Of a stretch of DNA of 64,000 nucleotides, positions 9,575-20,159 are shown in pieces. This DNA comes from Bradyrhizobium sp. (GTDB lineage Bacteria; Pseudomonadota; Alphaproteobacteria; Rhizobiales; Xanthobacteraceae). Within the stretch, counting starts at the first letter, position 1; each line of letters begins with the position of its first letter. The notes beneath the pieces are model-generated. The model was not told where the DNA came from and searched no databases. It worked only from the letters and a program-made list of their open reading frames with translations. The stretch spans positions 62,001 to 126,000 of the forward strand of contig NZ_JACRMG010000019.1 of NCBI RefSeq assembly GCF_016219575.1. The letters run 5' to 3'. The translations under genes were made by a program, and so were the position numbers.

Positions 9575-10095
9575 CGCAGCAGCTCCGTCCTGCCGCGTTT
9601 CTCGACCGCGACGGCGTCGTCAATCACGACGACGGCTACATGGGCACGAAAGAGCGCATCCGCTGGATGCCCAATGCAGCGAAAGCGATCAAGCGGCTCA
9701 ACGACGCCGGCTATCTCGTGTTCTTCTTCACCAACCAGTCCGGCGTCGCGCGCGGCTTCTTCACCGAGGCCGATGTCGGCGCGCTGCATGACTGGATGTG
9801 CGCCGAATTGCGAGCCCAGGGCGCGCACATCGACGACATCCGGTATTGCCCGCATCACCCCGATGGTGTCGTCGAGGGCTATCTCGAGCCCCATCACTGG
9901 CGCAAGCCGGCCCCCGGCATGATCCACGATCTGATGGCGCACTGGCCGGTGCGACACCAGGGCAGTTTCGTCATCGGCGACCGCGACAGCGACATCGAAG
10001 CGGCCAAAGCCGCCGGCCTGCCCGGCTTCCTGTTCACGGGCGGCGACCTCGATGCGTTCGTTGCCAACATCCTCAAAGGAAATATTCTCTCGTAG
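9571..10095 (+). CDS. gmhB: D-glycero-D-manno-heptose 1,7-bisphosphate 7-phosphatase
   Basis: A 174-residue HAD-superfamily phosphatase for the second step of ADP-heptose synthesis. Asp12 and Asp14 in FLDRDGVVN are the nucleophile and acid/base; FTNQSG (53-58) and GDRDSD (136-141) are HAD motifs II and IV. The zinc-site region is unusual: YCPHHPDG (92-99) supplies Cys93 and His95. The usual second pair, CxC just before RKP, is replaced by HHW (108-110), so a His-based or absent zinc site is likely. Its ATG overlaps the waaF stop, so waaF and gmhB form one operon. The in-frame opening continues far upstream through waaF, but that is only a shadow of the heptosyltransferase gene. Confidence 0.9.
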   Translation: MTQQLRPAAFLDRDGVVNHDDGYMGTKERIRWMPNAAKAIKRLNDAGYLVFFFTNQSGVARGFFTEADVGALHDWMCAELRAQGAHIDDIRYCPHHPDGVVEGYLEPHHWRKPAPGMIHDLMAHWPVRHQGSFVIGDRDSDIEAAKAAGLPGFLFTGGDLDAFVANILKGNILS

Positions 10096-10143
10096 AGGGT
10101 TAGCGGCTCGCTTGCCCGTTCGAGCCGGTCAAATGCTGGAGCC

Positions 10144-11445
10144 ATGAACGAAGTCTTTCAGCGCTACCTGGCCGCCCTGGGCAAGACCGAATTCATGCCT
10201 CGCGCGGCGCTCGATGAGTATCAACGCGGGCTCGTTCGCCAGCTGGTGACGCATGCTCGCGCCAACAGCCCGTTTTACGCGGAACGGCTCAATTGTCTCG
10301 TTGCGCCTGACGGCAGCATCGATCTGAGGCGCTGGAACGAGGTGCCCATTCTCACCCGCAGCGAGGTGACGCAATCGGTCGAACGAATGTCCGCGGCGAA
10401 CCTGGATCAGTCCAGACTGGGACCCGTGTCGGAACACAAGACATCCGGCTCAGGCGGAGAAGCGATCATGTTCGGCGTCAACGCGCTGGCGAAGCTCGCC
10501 TATAACGCCGCGCTCACCCGCCTTGCGCGCTGGCACGGCGCCGACCCCGCAAAGCCGCTCGCCCAATTGCGCATCTACCGGATGGACCCGGTGCCGCACT
10601 ATCCGGAGGGGCAGGTGTCGCGCGGCTGGTCCCAGGCGGCTCCGGATGCGGCGGTCTACGGCCTCGACATGCGCGCCACCGTCGACCAGCAGATCGAGTG
10701 GCTCTCACGCCACAAGACTCCGTACCTGATGACGCTGCCCTCGAACGCGATGGCCCTCGGCTACGCAATGGCGGATGCGGCAGCCCCCTTCACATTCGAG
10801 AAGATCTTTTCCATTTCGGAAACCATCCTTCCGGGAGCGAGAGAGCTCGTGGCCGAAAAGCTCGGCGGCAAGCTCATCGGCATCTACTCGACCGAGGAAA
10901 CCGGCTACGTCGCGACCGAATGTCCGCTGACGCCGCACTACCATGTCTGCTCGGAAATGACGCTGGTCGAGATCGTGGGTGAGAACGGGGGGCCCGTATC
11001 GGCCGGCGAGGCAGGCCGCGTGCTGGTCACCAGCCTCTACAACTATGCCACGCCGTTCATCCGTTATGACATTGGGGACGTGGCGATTGCCGACGAAAGG
11101 CCTTGCAGTTGCGGACGAACCTTGCCGGTCCTGTCGCAGGTGCTGGGCCGAACGCGCAATGCGTTCGTCTTCAGGGATGGCAAGCGCGCATGGCCGCGGG
11201 TTTGGAACGCGACCGCCATGCGGTCATTCGTTCCCTGCAAGGAATTCCAAGTCGTGCAGGTCGACTACGAGCGGATCGAATTTCGCTATGTGCCCGATGG
11301 CGAGCGGTCGATCGATGCGGAGGGCTTGCGCGCCTACGCCAAGCAGCAACTGCATCCGTCGGTGGAAACCGTTCCGGTAAGGGTCGACAGCCTTTCGCGA
11401 GGTCCCGGCGGCAAGCTCGATCCGTTCGTTTCCAACCTGAGCTAG
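10144..11445 (+). CDS. PaaK/CapK-like adenylate-forming enzyme
   Basis: A 433-residue member of the phenylacetate-CoA ligase-like ANL branch. The adenylate-binding loop is TSGSGGE (100-106), a variant of TSGSTG. YSTEETGYVATECP in the middle corresponds to the motif around the adenylate-binding acid. YDIGDVA and the Cys pair in CSCGRT are also usual for PaaK relatives. These enzymes activate a carboxylate as an acyl-adenylate, but CapK-type members in polysaccharide clusters have no firmly known substrate. It starts 48 bases after gmhB on the same strand and may be cotranscribed with waaF-gmhB, suggesting decoration of LPS or capsule with an acyl group. That role is inference. It is convergent with the barrel-like gene. 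Confidence 0.75.
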   Translation: MNEVFQRYLAALGKTEFMPRAALDEYQRGLVRQLVTHARANSPFYAERLNCLVAPDGSIDLRRWNEVPILTRSEVTQSVERMSAANLDQSRLGPVSEHKTSGSGGEAIMFGVNALAKLAYNAALTRLARWHGADPAKPLAQLRIYRMDPVPHYPEGQVSRGWSQAAPDAAVYGLDMRATVDQQIEWLSRHKTPYLMTLPSNAMALGYAMADAAAPFTFEKIFSISETILPGARELVAEKLGGKLIGIYSTEETGYVATECPLTPHYHVCSEMTLVEIVGENGGPVSAGEAGRVLVTSLYNYATPFIRYDIGDVAIADERPCSCGRTLPVLSQVLGRTRNAFVFRDGKRAWPRVWNATAMRSFVPCKEFQVVQVDYERIEFRYVPDGERSIDAEGLRAYAKQQLHPSVETVPVRVDSLSRGPGGKLDPFVSNLS

Positions 11446-11466
11446 CGACCCCTGGCGCGAAGAAGC

Positions 11467-12471
11467 CTAGAAACTACCGGACTCGCAGGTACCGGGCGAT
11501 ATCAGGAAATCGCCGGGGTTGCAGAAGGTTGTCGACGACGACGAACTGGAGGAAGTCGCCGAGTTGGTAATGCTGAAGAGCGTATCGGCGCTCCAGATAT
11601 TCGGGTCATCCTGCCGGTGTCGGGCAAGGAGCGGCTTGTTCTTGCCGTTGAAGTAGAACTTCAGACCGCCCCACACACCGTTGAAATTGCTTTCGCCGAC
11701 CCGAGCCTCGACAAACGCCGAAATCATGACCCGATCAATCGGGAAAGCATATTCGCCGCCCAGCGCTAGGGCATGCTTGCCCCCCAGATAGCGGTGGCCG
11801 ACATAACCGAGCGCATTATCCGTGAAATAGTACTTGAAATTGATCTGGTCGAAGAATCGAGTCTTGACGTCGAAGGCCGACAAATACGAAGACGTCGTCG
11901 CAATGCCGGCTGGATAGCCAAATGGAAAATTTGGCGGGCCGGGGGGCGTGATCGACGTAAGTGTGGATGCGGAGGACGCGCGGTTACCCCACTCGATACC
12001 GGCGATCCCCTGCACCGTGAACCGGCCGGAATAGAATTCTCCTTCCGCCGCCGCCTGATTGACATGGGCTCCGCCGAACTGGTCCCAGCGGGTGTGGCTT
12101 GCATAGAAGCCGAACAATGCCTGATTGGGATTGCGCCAGAAGAAATGGCCCGCGAGATTGCCGAAGCCGCGACGGTCCAGGCTTCCGAATGCGGCATCGA
12201 TCTGCGCGCCCAGCGATCCGCTGATCGGGAACGTGACGGCCCCCTGATTGCCGACGATCGAGCGATTGGCGATGCGCCCGCCGAAAGGCTCGGTCCGGGC
12301 GTTCACGCCATCGACGGCAGGCGCATAGCTGGACACCGGCACGGGTGAAAGCCACTGGAAATCATTCGGACCGGCCCAGGCACAGGTCGACAGAAACGAC
12401 GCACCCACCACGCCATACAGCATGGTGGTGGCCGTCCACCGCCCCCGTCGCTCGAATCCGCTCATGTGCAT
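11467..12471 (-). CDS. Predicted secreted outer-membrane beta-barrel-like protein
   Basis: A 334-residue protein I do not recognise at family level. Residues 1 to about 33 form a signal peptide ending near CAWA-G. The mature part is rich in alternating aromatic and polar residues with many Gly, in short stretches such as AGHFFWRNPNQ and NGVWGGLKFYF, which suits a small beta-barrel or autotransporter-like barrel. The C-terminus holds a run of seven Ser and two Cys (CNPG and GTCES), and the last residue is Phe as in many barrels. An ATG two codons downstream (12465) is an alternative start. It follows the methyltransferase gene by 125 bases on the same strand. Function is unknown. Confidence 0.6.
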   Translation of the reverse strand: MHMSGFERRGRWTATTMLYGVVGASFLSTCAWAGPNDFQWLSPVPVSSYAPAVDGVNARTEPFGGRIANRSIVGNQGAVTFPISGSLGAQIDAAFGSLDRRGFGNLAGHFFWRNPNQALFGFYASHTRWDQFGGAHVNQAAAEGEFYSGRFTVQGIAGIEWGNRASSASTLTSITPPGPPNFPFGYPAGIATTSSYLSAFDVKTRFFDQINFKYYFTDNALGYVGHRYLGGKHALALGGEYAFPIDRVMISAFVEARVGESNFNGVWGGLKFYFNGKNKPLLARHRQDDPNIWSADTLFSITNSATSSSSSSSTTFCNPGDFLISPGTCESGSF

Positions 12472-12596
12472 CCCTGTTGCGGGAAGCCTACGCGCCGTGG
12501 AGCGCGGCGATCAATCTATCGTCCACGCGCACGGGATGCCGGGGATCGAATCGTGCAGCCTGTTGCTGGCTGGCAACGAAGCCGCTACCATAATAC

Positions 12597-13370
12597 CTAT
12601 CGATCAAGCACCAGCACCGGCCATTCCTGGCCCAGCGGATGATTTGCGACCGGGACAAATCGGTGCGCCGTGAAAGCGCGCGGCAGCAACGATGTCAGCT
12701 CTGCGCGGGTGGGGAAGCAATAGGTCGCGTCGGACGATCGGTAGACGTCGATGGTTTCGATCTCCGCAAGATCCCAGCCCGTCTGCGCGGCAAGCTCATC
12801 GCGACCGGGCAAACGCGCAGCGAGCAGTTCAGGCAAGGCAGCGACGGCGATGTTGGGCGACCCCGCTTCCGCAGCCATGGCCATCGCGAACTTGAACTTG
12901 AAGTGCTGAAAGGTCATTCCACCGCTGCGCGCGATACTCAACAAGTCTCCGAGGCCAGGCGTCGGATCGGGTCGAAGGAAGACACGACAGGCGAATCGGC
13001 CGCCCGGGATCAGACAACGAGCGACTTCGCTCAGGACGCTCCGCAGGCGATCGGGAAAAGCAAATGAGATCAGGCTGCCATCGCCGATGCAGCCGGCAAA
13101 CGAAGCGGGCGCAAACGGCAGCGCAGTCCAGTCTCCGGCGACAGTCCGCACAGCCCCGGCGCGATTGAGGACCATCTCGACGCTGCGATCGATTGCAACC
13201 AGATCGTCGCTCGTGTCCATCAATTGCCTGGTCAGCCCGAGAAGCAGGATCGGTCCTCTGACTCCCCGCACCTCTGCCTTGATAGCGGCGATCGCCTCCG
13301 GCGGCACAGCAACGGGCCTGGGCAATACGGACCAGGCCCGAAACAGGTCCTTCCAGTGACTGCCGGTCAT
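12597..13370 (-). CDS. Class I SAM-dependent methyltransferase-like protein
   Basis: A 257-residue protein with a degenerate Rossmann methyltransferase core. GPILLLGLTRQ (about 39-49) sits where motif I would be, LVAIDRS is the acidic strand 2, and GDWTALPF with IGDGSLIS follow the motif II/III pattern. RCLIPGGRFACRVF corresponds to the post-II strand. The glycine-rich loop is weak, so binding of S-adenosylmethionine is likely but not certain. The gene starts seven bases after the stop of the family 4 glycosyltransferase and is probably in its operon. A role in methylating a glycan or lipid intermediate would fit, but is inferred from neighbours. Confidence 0.65.
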   Translation of the reverse strand: MTGSHWKDLFRAWSVLPRPVAVPPEAIAAIKAEVRGVRGPILLLGLTRQLMDTSDDLVAIDRSVEMVLNRAGAVRTVAGDWTALPFAPASFAGCIGDGSLISFAFPDRLRSVLSEVARCLIPGGRFACRVFLRPDPTPGLGDLLSIARSGGMTFQHFKFKFAMAMAAEAGSPNIAVAALPELLAARLPGRDELAAQTGWDLAEIETIDVYRSSDATYCFPTRAELTSLLPRAFTAHRFVPVANHPLGQEWPVLVLDR

Positions 13371-13376
13371 TGAGGA

Positions 13377-14426
13377 TTACTCCAGCAATCCGCGATAAAC
13401 ATTCGCAATCGCGCTGGCTTCCGCATCGAGGCTGAATTTTTCCTCTACGCGCGCCCGCGCCCGCTCCCCCATCGCTGCAGCAGCAGCGGGATCGCGCATC
13501 AGCGGCTCGAGTGCCGCCACCAGCGCATCGACGTCGCCCGGCGGCGTCAGCACGCCGGTGACGCCGTCTTCGACCACGAATTGGGCGGCGCCGGCGCGGG
13601 CGGCCGCCAGCGCAGCGCCCGCCGCCATCGCCTCGATCAGCGTCAGCCCAAAACCCTCATTGCGCGAGGTGAAGGCGTAGATCGTCAGCCGCCTGTACCA
13701 GCGCCGCACGTCCTCGATCGCGAGCTCGCCCGTGATGACGATGCGCGACTGCAGGCCCGCCGCCGCGATGCGCTTCTTCAGCTCGCTTGCGAACGCTTGC
13801 TGCTCCGGCACGATCGCGCCGACCATGACCGCGGTGAAATCGGGATAGCGCGGCAGCAACCGGCACATGGCGTCGACGAAGACGTCGCTGCCCTTTTGCG
13901 CACGTACCCGGCCGAAACAGCCGATCGCATAGCGGCCGGGCAGCCCGCTCTCTGCAAACGCCGAGGCGCGGTCGGCCGCCGGCGCATAGGCATCGGTGTC
14001 GACGCCGTGCATGACGACCGTTGCCTCGCGCTTGAGGAAGGATGCAGAGAGTTCGCTGGTGGCGATCACCGCGTCCATCTGCCGGATCAGCCAGCGCGTG
14101 ATCCAGGTGTGATGCCGCTGTGCCGCCGAGGTGAACACCAATTTGAGCGGCCAGCCGAGCGCGCGCAGCACCACGCCGACGATCATCTCGTCATTGCGCC
14201 GCGCGTGCCAGATCAGCGGCGTGCGCCGCCGCCACAGCTTCATCAGATCCGCAAAGCCCATCCGCGCAATGCCGTCGGGCGCATCGGAACCGAGCCACGC
14301 CGCGCGGAACATCTTTGCCAGTTTTGGCGCCACCATCCGGTTGGTGGCGGTCACGCCCGAATAGCGCCTGTGCAGGTTTGGCACGATCAGCTGCAGATCG
14401 GCGGGCAGATTGGTCTCGATCGGCAC
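13377..14426 (-). CDS. Glycosyltransferase family 4
   Basis: A 349-residue GT-B enzyme. GCFGRVRAQKGSDVFV (about 175-190) and FTSRNEGFGLTLIEAMAAG (about 255-273) are the paired donor-binding blocks of family 4; the latter holds the EX7E acidic pair. The N-terminal half includes HARRNDEM and VVMHGVDTD. It resembles rhizobial LPS core mannosyl/galactosyltransferases of the LpcC type, and the neighbouring galE and LPS genes fit, but the sugar is not assignable. Translation begins at GTG 14426. It is the first gene of the minus-strand pair with the methyltransferase. The 129 bases to galE hold divergent promoters. Confidence 0.82.
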   Translation of the reverse strand: MPIETNLPADLQLIVPNLHRRYSGVTATNRMVAPKLAKMFRAAWLGSDAPDGIARMGFADLMKLWRRRTPLIWHARRNDEMIVGVVLRALGWPLKLVFTSAAQRHHTWITRWLIRQMDAVIATSELSASFLKREATVVMHGVDTDAYAPAADRASAFAESGLPGRYAIGCFGRVRAQKGSDVFVDAMCRLLPRYPDFTAVMVGAIVPEQQAFASELKKRIAAAGLQSRIVITGELAIEDVRRWYRRLTIYAFTSRNEGFGLTLIEAMAAGAALAAARAGAAQFVVEDGVTGVLTPPGDVDALVAALEPLMRDPAAAAAMGERARARVEEKFSLDAEASAIANVYRGLLE

Positions 14427-14555
14427 GTCGGGCTCCGTTTCGTAAGGCTCCTATACGCAACATTAAGCATAGTGACCAGTTCAGGCGCGCCGAAACCCCC
14501 TTTTCACCGCACCGCCACTAGCATCGCCACTCCCTAACAAGGAGAGGCAAAGCCC

Positions 14556-15569
14556 ATGACCGTGCTCGTCACCGGAGGCGCCGGCTATATCGGCAGCCAC
14601 ATGGTCCTTGCGCTGGTGGAAGCCGGCGAAAGCGTCGTCGTGATCGACAATCTCTCCACCGGCTTTTCCGCCTTCCTCCCCGAAGGCGTGCCGCTGTTCA
14701 TTGGCGATGCCGGCGACGAAAATCTAGTCGAGGGCGTGATCGAGCAGCACGGCATCGAGAGCATCATCCATTTCGCCGGAAGCGTCGTGGTGCCGGATTC
14801 CATGCGCGATCCGCTCGGCTATTACCGCAACAACACCTTCACGACCCGCAACCTGCTCAACGCGGCGGTGAAGAGCGGCATCAACCGCTTCATCTTCTCC
14901 TCCACCGCCGCCGTCTACGGCAATCCCGACCAGGTGCCGGTGACCGAGACCGCGCCGACCCGGCCACTGTCGCCCTACGGCTTCTCCAAGCTGATGAGCG
15001 AGATCATGCTGCACGATGTCGCCGCCGCGCATGGCATGAAGTATGCCGTGCTGCGCTATTTCAATGTCGCCGGCGCCGACCCGGAAGGCCGCGTCGGTCT
15101 CGCGACCGTCGGCGCCACCCATCTCCTGAAGATCGCAATCGAGGCCGCCACCGGCCAGCGCGCCAAGATCGACGTGTTCGGCACCGACTATCCGACGCCC
15201 GACGGCAGCTGCATCCGCGACTTCATCCATGTCAGCGACCTCGCACAAGCCCATCGCGCGGCGCTGTCCTACCTGCGCGGCGGCGGCGATTCCGTGACGC
15301 TGAACTGCGGCTATGGCCGCGGCTATTCGGTGCTCGAAACCATCGAGGCGGTGCGCCGCATCTCGGGCCGCAACTTCGCGGTTCAATATGCCGCGCGCAG
15401 GCCGGGCGACATCATGACCATGGTGGCCGACACCAGCCGCATGCGCATGCTGCTCGACTGGACGCCGCAATACGACGATCTCGACACCATCGCCACCCAC
15501 GCGCTGGCCTGGGAAGAGAAGCTGCTGCGCGAGCGCGGCGGACTCGCAGAGCAGGCACAATCGGCCTGA
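14556..15569 (+). CDS. galE: UDP-glucose 4-epimerase
   Basis: A 337-residue extended SDR enzyme interconverting UDP-glucose and UDP-galactose in the cytosol, supplying galactose for LPS and exopolysaccharide. GGAGYIGSH (7-15) binds NAD. FSSTAAVYG and the Tyr-x3-Lys in YGFSK form the active site. YFNVAGADPEG and DGSCIRDFIHV are GalE signatures. A strong Shine-Dalgarno (AGGAGAGG) lies ten bases before the ATG. Length is normal. The next gene, an MsbA-type exporter, follows by 94 bases on the same strand. Confidence 0.94.
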   Translation: MTVLVTGGAGYIGSHMVLALVEAGESVVVIDNLSTGFSAFLPEGVPLFIGDAGDENLVEGVIEQHGIESIIHFAGSVVVPDSMRDPLGYYRNNTFTTRNLLNAAVKSGINRFIFSSTAAVYGNPDQVPVTETAPTRPLSPYGFSKLMSEIMLHDVAAAHGMKYAVLRYFNVAGADPEGRVGLATVGATHLLKIAIEAATGQRAKIDVFGTDYPTPDGSCIRDFIHVSDLAQAHRAALSYLRGGGDSVTLNCGYGRGYSVLETIEAVRRISGRNFAVQYAARRPGDIMTMVADTSRMRMLLDWTPQYDDLDTIATHALAWEEKLLRERGGLAEQAQSA

Positions 15570-15663
15570 AATCAAGGTGTTATTTGGCTTGAAAAGCCGC
15601 GATTAAGCGGGCAAGACACCGCAAGCTGCGACGCGCCGCTTCCCGGCGTGTCAGGGATCGCGG

Positions 15664-17472
<1,809 letters not shown>

Positions 17473-17516
17473 AGACTATCCCGCCTTTTTCCTCGTCCAA
17501 CCCCGAGACCCCCAAG

Positions 17517-18218
17517 ATGAACGCCACCTCGTACGTCATTCCCGCAGCGCCGCAGCCGTCCCTTCCCGTGGTCGGCGAGACCAAGGCCTATCCGGTCCGC
17601 CGCATCTGGTGCGTCGGCCGCAACTATCTCGAGCACATCCGCGAGATGGGCAATGACGAGCGCGCCCCGCCGTTCTTCTTCGCCAAGCATGCCGACATGC
17701 TGGTGCCTGACGGGGCCACCATCCCTTACCCGCCGCTGACCAAGGATCTGCATCACGAGGTCGAGTTGATCGTCGCGATGAAGAGCGGCGGCCTCAACAT
17801 TCCCGCCGACAAGGCGCTGGATCATGTCTACGGCTACGCCGTCGGCATCGACCTCACCCGCCGCGACCTGCAGATCGCCTCGCGCAAGAAGGAGCGCCCG
17901 TGGGAGATCGGCAAGTCCTTCGACTATTCCGCGCCGTGCTCGGCGATCCAGCCGGCCGCCAAGATCGGCCATCCCGTCAAGGGCAAGATCTGGCTGACGG
18001 TGAACGGCAAGGAGACGCAGAAGGGCGACCTCACCGAGCTGATCTGGAACGTGCCGGAGATCGTCTGGCAGCTGTCGCAGCAGGTGAAGCTCGCCGCCGG
18101 CGACATCATCATGACGGGCACGCCCGCCGGCGTGTCGCAGCTGCAGCCCGGTGACAAGATCGAATGCGGGGTCGACGGCGTCGGCACGCTGAAGGTCAAT
18201 ATCGGCAAGCCGGAGTAA
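17517..18218 (+). CDS. Fumarylacetoacetate hydrolase family protein
   Basis: A 233-residue FAH-fold enzyme. WCVGRNYLEHIREMG (about 31-45), FFFAKHADMLV and HHEVELIVAM match the metal-binding region; the acidic ligands expected are in EHIRE and HEVE. IIMTGTPAGVSQL is the conserved C-terminal block. Relatives include fumarylpyruvate hydrolase and acylpyruvate hydrolases, which cleave C-C bonds in ring-cleavage products of aromatic degradation. It starts 44 bases after the ABC exporter on the same strand, but no functional link is evident. The exact substrate is not assignable. Confidence 0.85.
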   Translation: MNATSYVIPAAPQPSLPVVGETKAYPVRRIWCVGRNYLEHIREMGNDERAPPFFFAKHADMLVPDGATIPYPPLTKDLHHEVELIVAMKSGGLNIPADKALDHVYGYAVGIDLTRRDLQIASRKKERPWEIGKSFDYSAPCSAIQPAAKIGHPVKGKIWLTVNGKETQKGDLTELIWNVPEIVWQLSQQVKLAAGDIIMTGTPAGVSQLQPGDKIECGVDGVGTLKVNIGKPE

Positions 18219-18228
18219 GCCGGGATTT

Positions 18229-18308
18229 GTAGGGCGGATTAGCGCAAGCGTAATCCGCCTTTCTTCCGGCACGAGAGCGGCGGATTACGCTTCGCTAATC
18301 CGCCCTAC
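18229..18308. repeat. Intergenic palindromic repeat
   Basis: An ~80-base inverted repeat: the left arm GTAGGGCGGATTAGCG is matched by the right arm CGCTAATCCGCCCTAC, with a second inner inverted part (GTAATCCGCC / GGCGGATTAC). It lies between two convergent genes and could fold into a long hairpin and end transcription in both directions. The pattern resembles dispersed extragenic palindromes common in Bradyrhizobium-type genomes. Confidence 0.85.
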
Positions 18309-18311
18309 GCA

Positions 18312-19244
18312 TCACCGCAGGGCCGACGCCACGATCAGCCCGATGATCAGCACGCCGATGCTGTACTTCAGCGTGTAATAGACCGTCCGGTTCCATTCCT
18401 TGACCTTGCGGCTGGCAAGGTGGAACTCGTAGAGCTTGCCGAACGCCTTGTTGAGTGCGCCGACATGCTCGCCTTCCACGTTCTGGGTGGCCGAGGCCTT
18501 TACGATGTGGTGGCTGACCCAGCGGTTGATCGCGGTCATGAAGCCGTATTTCATGGGACGCTCGACGTCGCAGAACAGGATGATGCGGTTGACGTCGGTC
18601 GCATTCTCCGCGCTGTGGATGAACGTCTCGTCGAACATGAACGCTTCGCCGTCGCGCCAGACGCATTCGACGCCGTCGACGAAGATGTGGCATTTGTCCG
18701 AATTCGGCGTCACGAGGCCAAGGTGATAGCGCAGCGAACCCGCGAAGGGATCGCGATGCGCGCCCAGCTTGCCGCCGGGCGGCAGCATGGCGAACATCGC
18801 CCCGTGCACGGTGGGGATCGAATTGAGCAGTTCGACCGTCTTCGGGCACAGCGTCCGCGCCGACGGCAGGAAGTCGTCGTACCACTTCAGGTAAAAGCGC
18901 TTCCAGCCGCTCTTGAAGAAGGAATAGAAGCCCCAGTCGTTGTTCTTCGCTGCTGCGCGAATGAAACCTTCGTCGAACAGCCGCACCGCCTCGTCGCGGA
19001 TCGTCTCCCAGTTCTCGCTGAGCTTGGCGAGTTCCGGAAATTTCTCGACCGGTATCACCGGCGTGTTGGGAACCGCGGAGCCGGCGTACATCAGCACATT
19101 GTAAGGCGCCAGATAGGTCGAGTGATCGCCGATCTGCCGGGCAAAGCGCAGGCGCTGGCGCCCGCGGAAATGCACATAGAGCGTGGACGCCACGAAGGCA
19201 TAGAGCACGACAAGCTGCGGCGCGAAAATTTGTTTCAACATCAT
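18312..19244 (-). CDS. lpxO: Aspartyl/asparaginyl beta-hydroxylase family protein, LpxO-like
   Basis: A 310-residue Fe(II)/2-oxoglutarate dioxygenase-like protein with one N-terminal and one C-terminal membrane segment. His163-x-Asp165 (AHRDPF) and His210 (ETFIHSAEN) form the iron triad; Arg220 would bind 2-oxoglutarate. LpxO hydroxylates the secondary acyl chain of lipid A at the cytoplasmic face of the inner membrane, and the LPS surroundings support this. I chose the ATG at 19244, giving a hydrophobic helix directly at the N-terminus; longer in-frame openings look non-coding. An alternative is a general aspartyl/asparaginyl hydroxylase with a peptide substrate. Confidence 0.85.
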   Translation of the reverse strand: MMLKQIFAPQLVVLYAFVASTLYVHFRGRQRLRFARQIGDHSTYLAPYNVLMYAGSAVPNTPVIPVEKFPELAKLSENWETIRDEAVRLFDEGFIRAAAKNNDWGFYSFFKSGWKRFYLKWYDDFLPSARTLCPKTVELLNSIPTVHGAMFAMLPPGGKLGAHRDPFAGSLRYHLGLVTPNSDKCHIFVDGVECVWRDGEAFMFDETFIHSAENATDVNRIILFCDVERPMKYGFMTAINRWVSHHIVKASATQNVEGEHVGALNKAFGKLYEFHLASRKVKEWNRTVYYTLKYSIGVLIIGLIVASALR

Positions 19245-19405
19245 CGTTCCCGTACGATACCAGGGCCCTTCATTACTGCCGACCATGAACAGGTAGGTAG
19301 GCGACCATACCGCGCAGCCCAATCGCAACTATTGCCGCGACTTGGGCAAGAATAGCAACTCCGGGCATCATTGTCAGGCAAGAATAAATGGGCGTAAGGA
19401 GAGGC

Positions 19406-20131
19406 ATGAAATCTTACGCACTTATCCCAGCCAGGTCGGGCTCCAAGGGATTGCCTGACAAGAACATACTCGAAATCGATGGATATCCGCTCTTGGCCTA
19501 TTCAATTGCATTCGCCAAGAACCTGGCCGTCGATCGAATTATCGTGAGCACGGACTCGGAAAAGTATCGCGAAATCGCGCTGAAGTTTGGAGCAGAATGC
19601 CCCTACCTGCGTGGAGAGCAAGCCAGCACGGATACCGCAAACTGGGAGGCCATCATGGCCGACCTGGCGGCCAACCTCCCGAGGTCCAATATATCTCTGC
19701 CAGACTTGTGGATCAGCCTTAAGCCAGTCAATCCTTTTCGTAGCCTGATACACACGCTGCAAGGAATTGATCTCTTGATCCGGAATGACGACATAGATTC
19801 GGTGCGGATTGTCAGCGAGGCAGACCCGAGACTCCACCACATTGATGCGCAAGGTTTTCTCCAGCCCTACGGAGAGGGATGGGATCCAAACCAGTCGAAG
19901 ATGTTTCGCTCCCAGTTTCCGAAGGTGTATCAACCCTATAATCTTGAAATCTTCAGGCACGAGCGTTGGGTGCGCTGGGATCGGAACTTCATGGGATCGC
20001 GCATCGTTCCGATAGTCGCGCCCAGAATTACGGGTCTCGACATCGACGACAACGACACGTTTGAAATTGCGAAGGCCCTGATTGAAATGCGACCGCGTCC
20101 GCATGTAGTTGCACGACACATTCACTTGTAG
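19406..20131 (+). CDS. Acylneuraminate/legionaminate-type cytidylyltransferase
   Basis: A 241-residue CMP-sugar synthetase. The P-loop-like signature ALIPARSGSKGLPDKNI at residues 5-21 and IIVSTDSEKY (46-55) are diagnostic of the NeuA/KdsB/LegF family. It would activate a nonulosonic acid or related keto sugar with CTP. The ATG at 19406 follows AAGGAGAGG; an in-frame ATG at 19388 adds six residues. Codon use is visibly more A/T-rich than the neighbouring LPS genes, pointing to transfer. No NeuB-type synthase, epimerase or aminotransferase is present in the window, so the sugar must come from elsewhere. The next gene starts 28 bases downstream. Confidence 0.85.
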   Translation: MKSYALIPARSGSKGLPDKNILEIDGYPLLAYSIAFAKNLAVDRIIVSTDSEKYREIALKFGAECPYLRGEQASTDTANWEAIMADLAANLPRSNISLPDLWISLKPVNPFRSLIHTLQGIDLLIRNDDIDSVRIVSEADPRLHHIDAQGFLQPYGEGWDPNQSKMFRSQFPKVYQPYNLEIFRHERWVRWDRNFMGSRIVPIVAPRITGLDIDDNDTFEIAKALIEMRPRPHVVARHIHL

Positions 20132-20159
20132 GAAACTCGGCGCGAAAGGACGACGTAAT

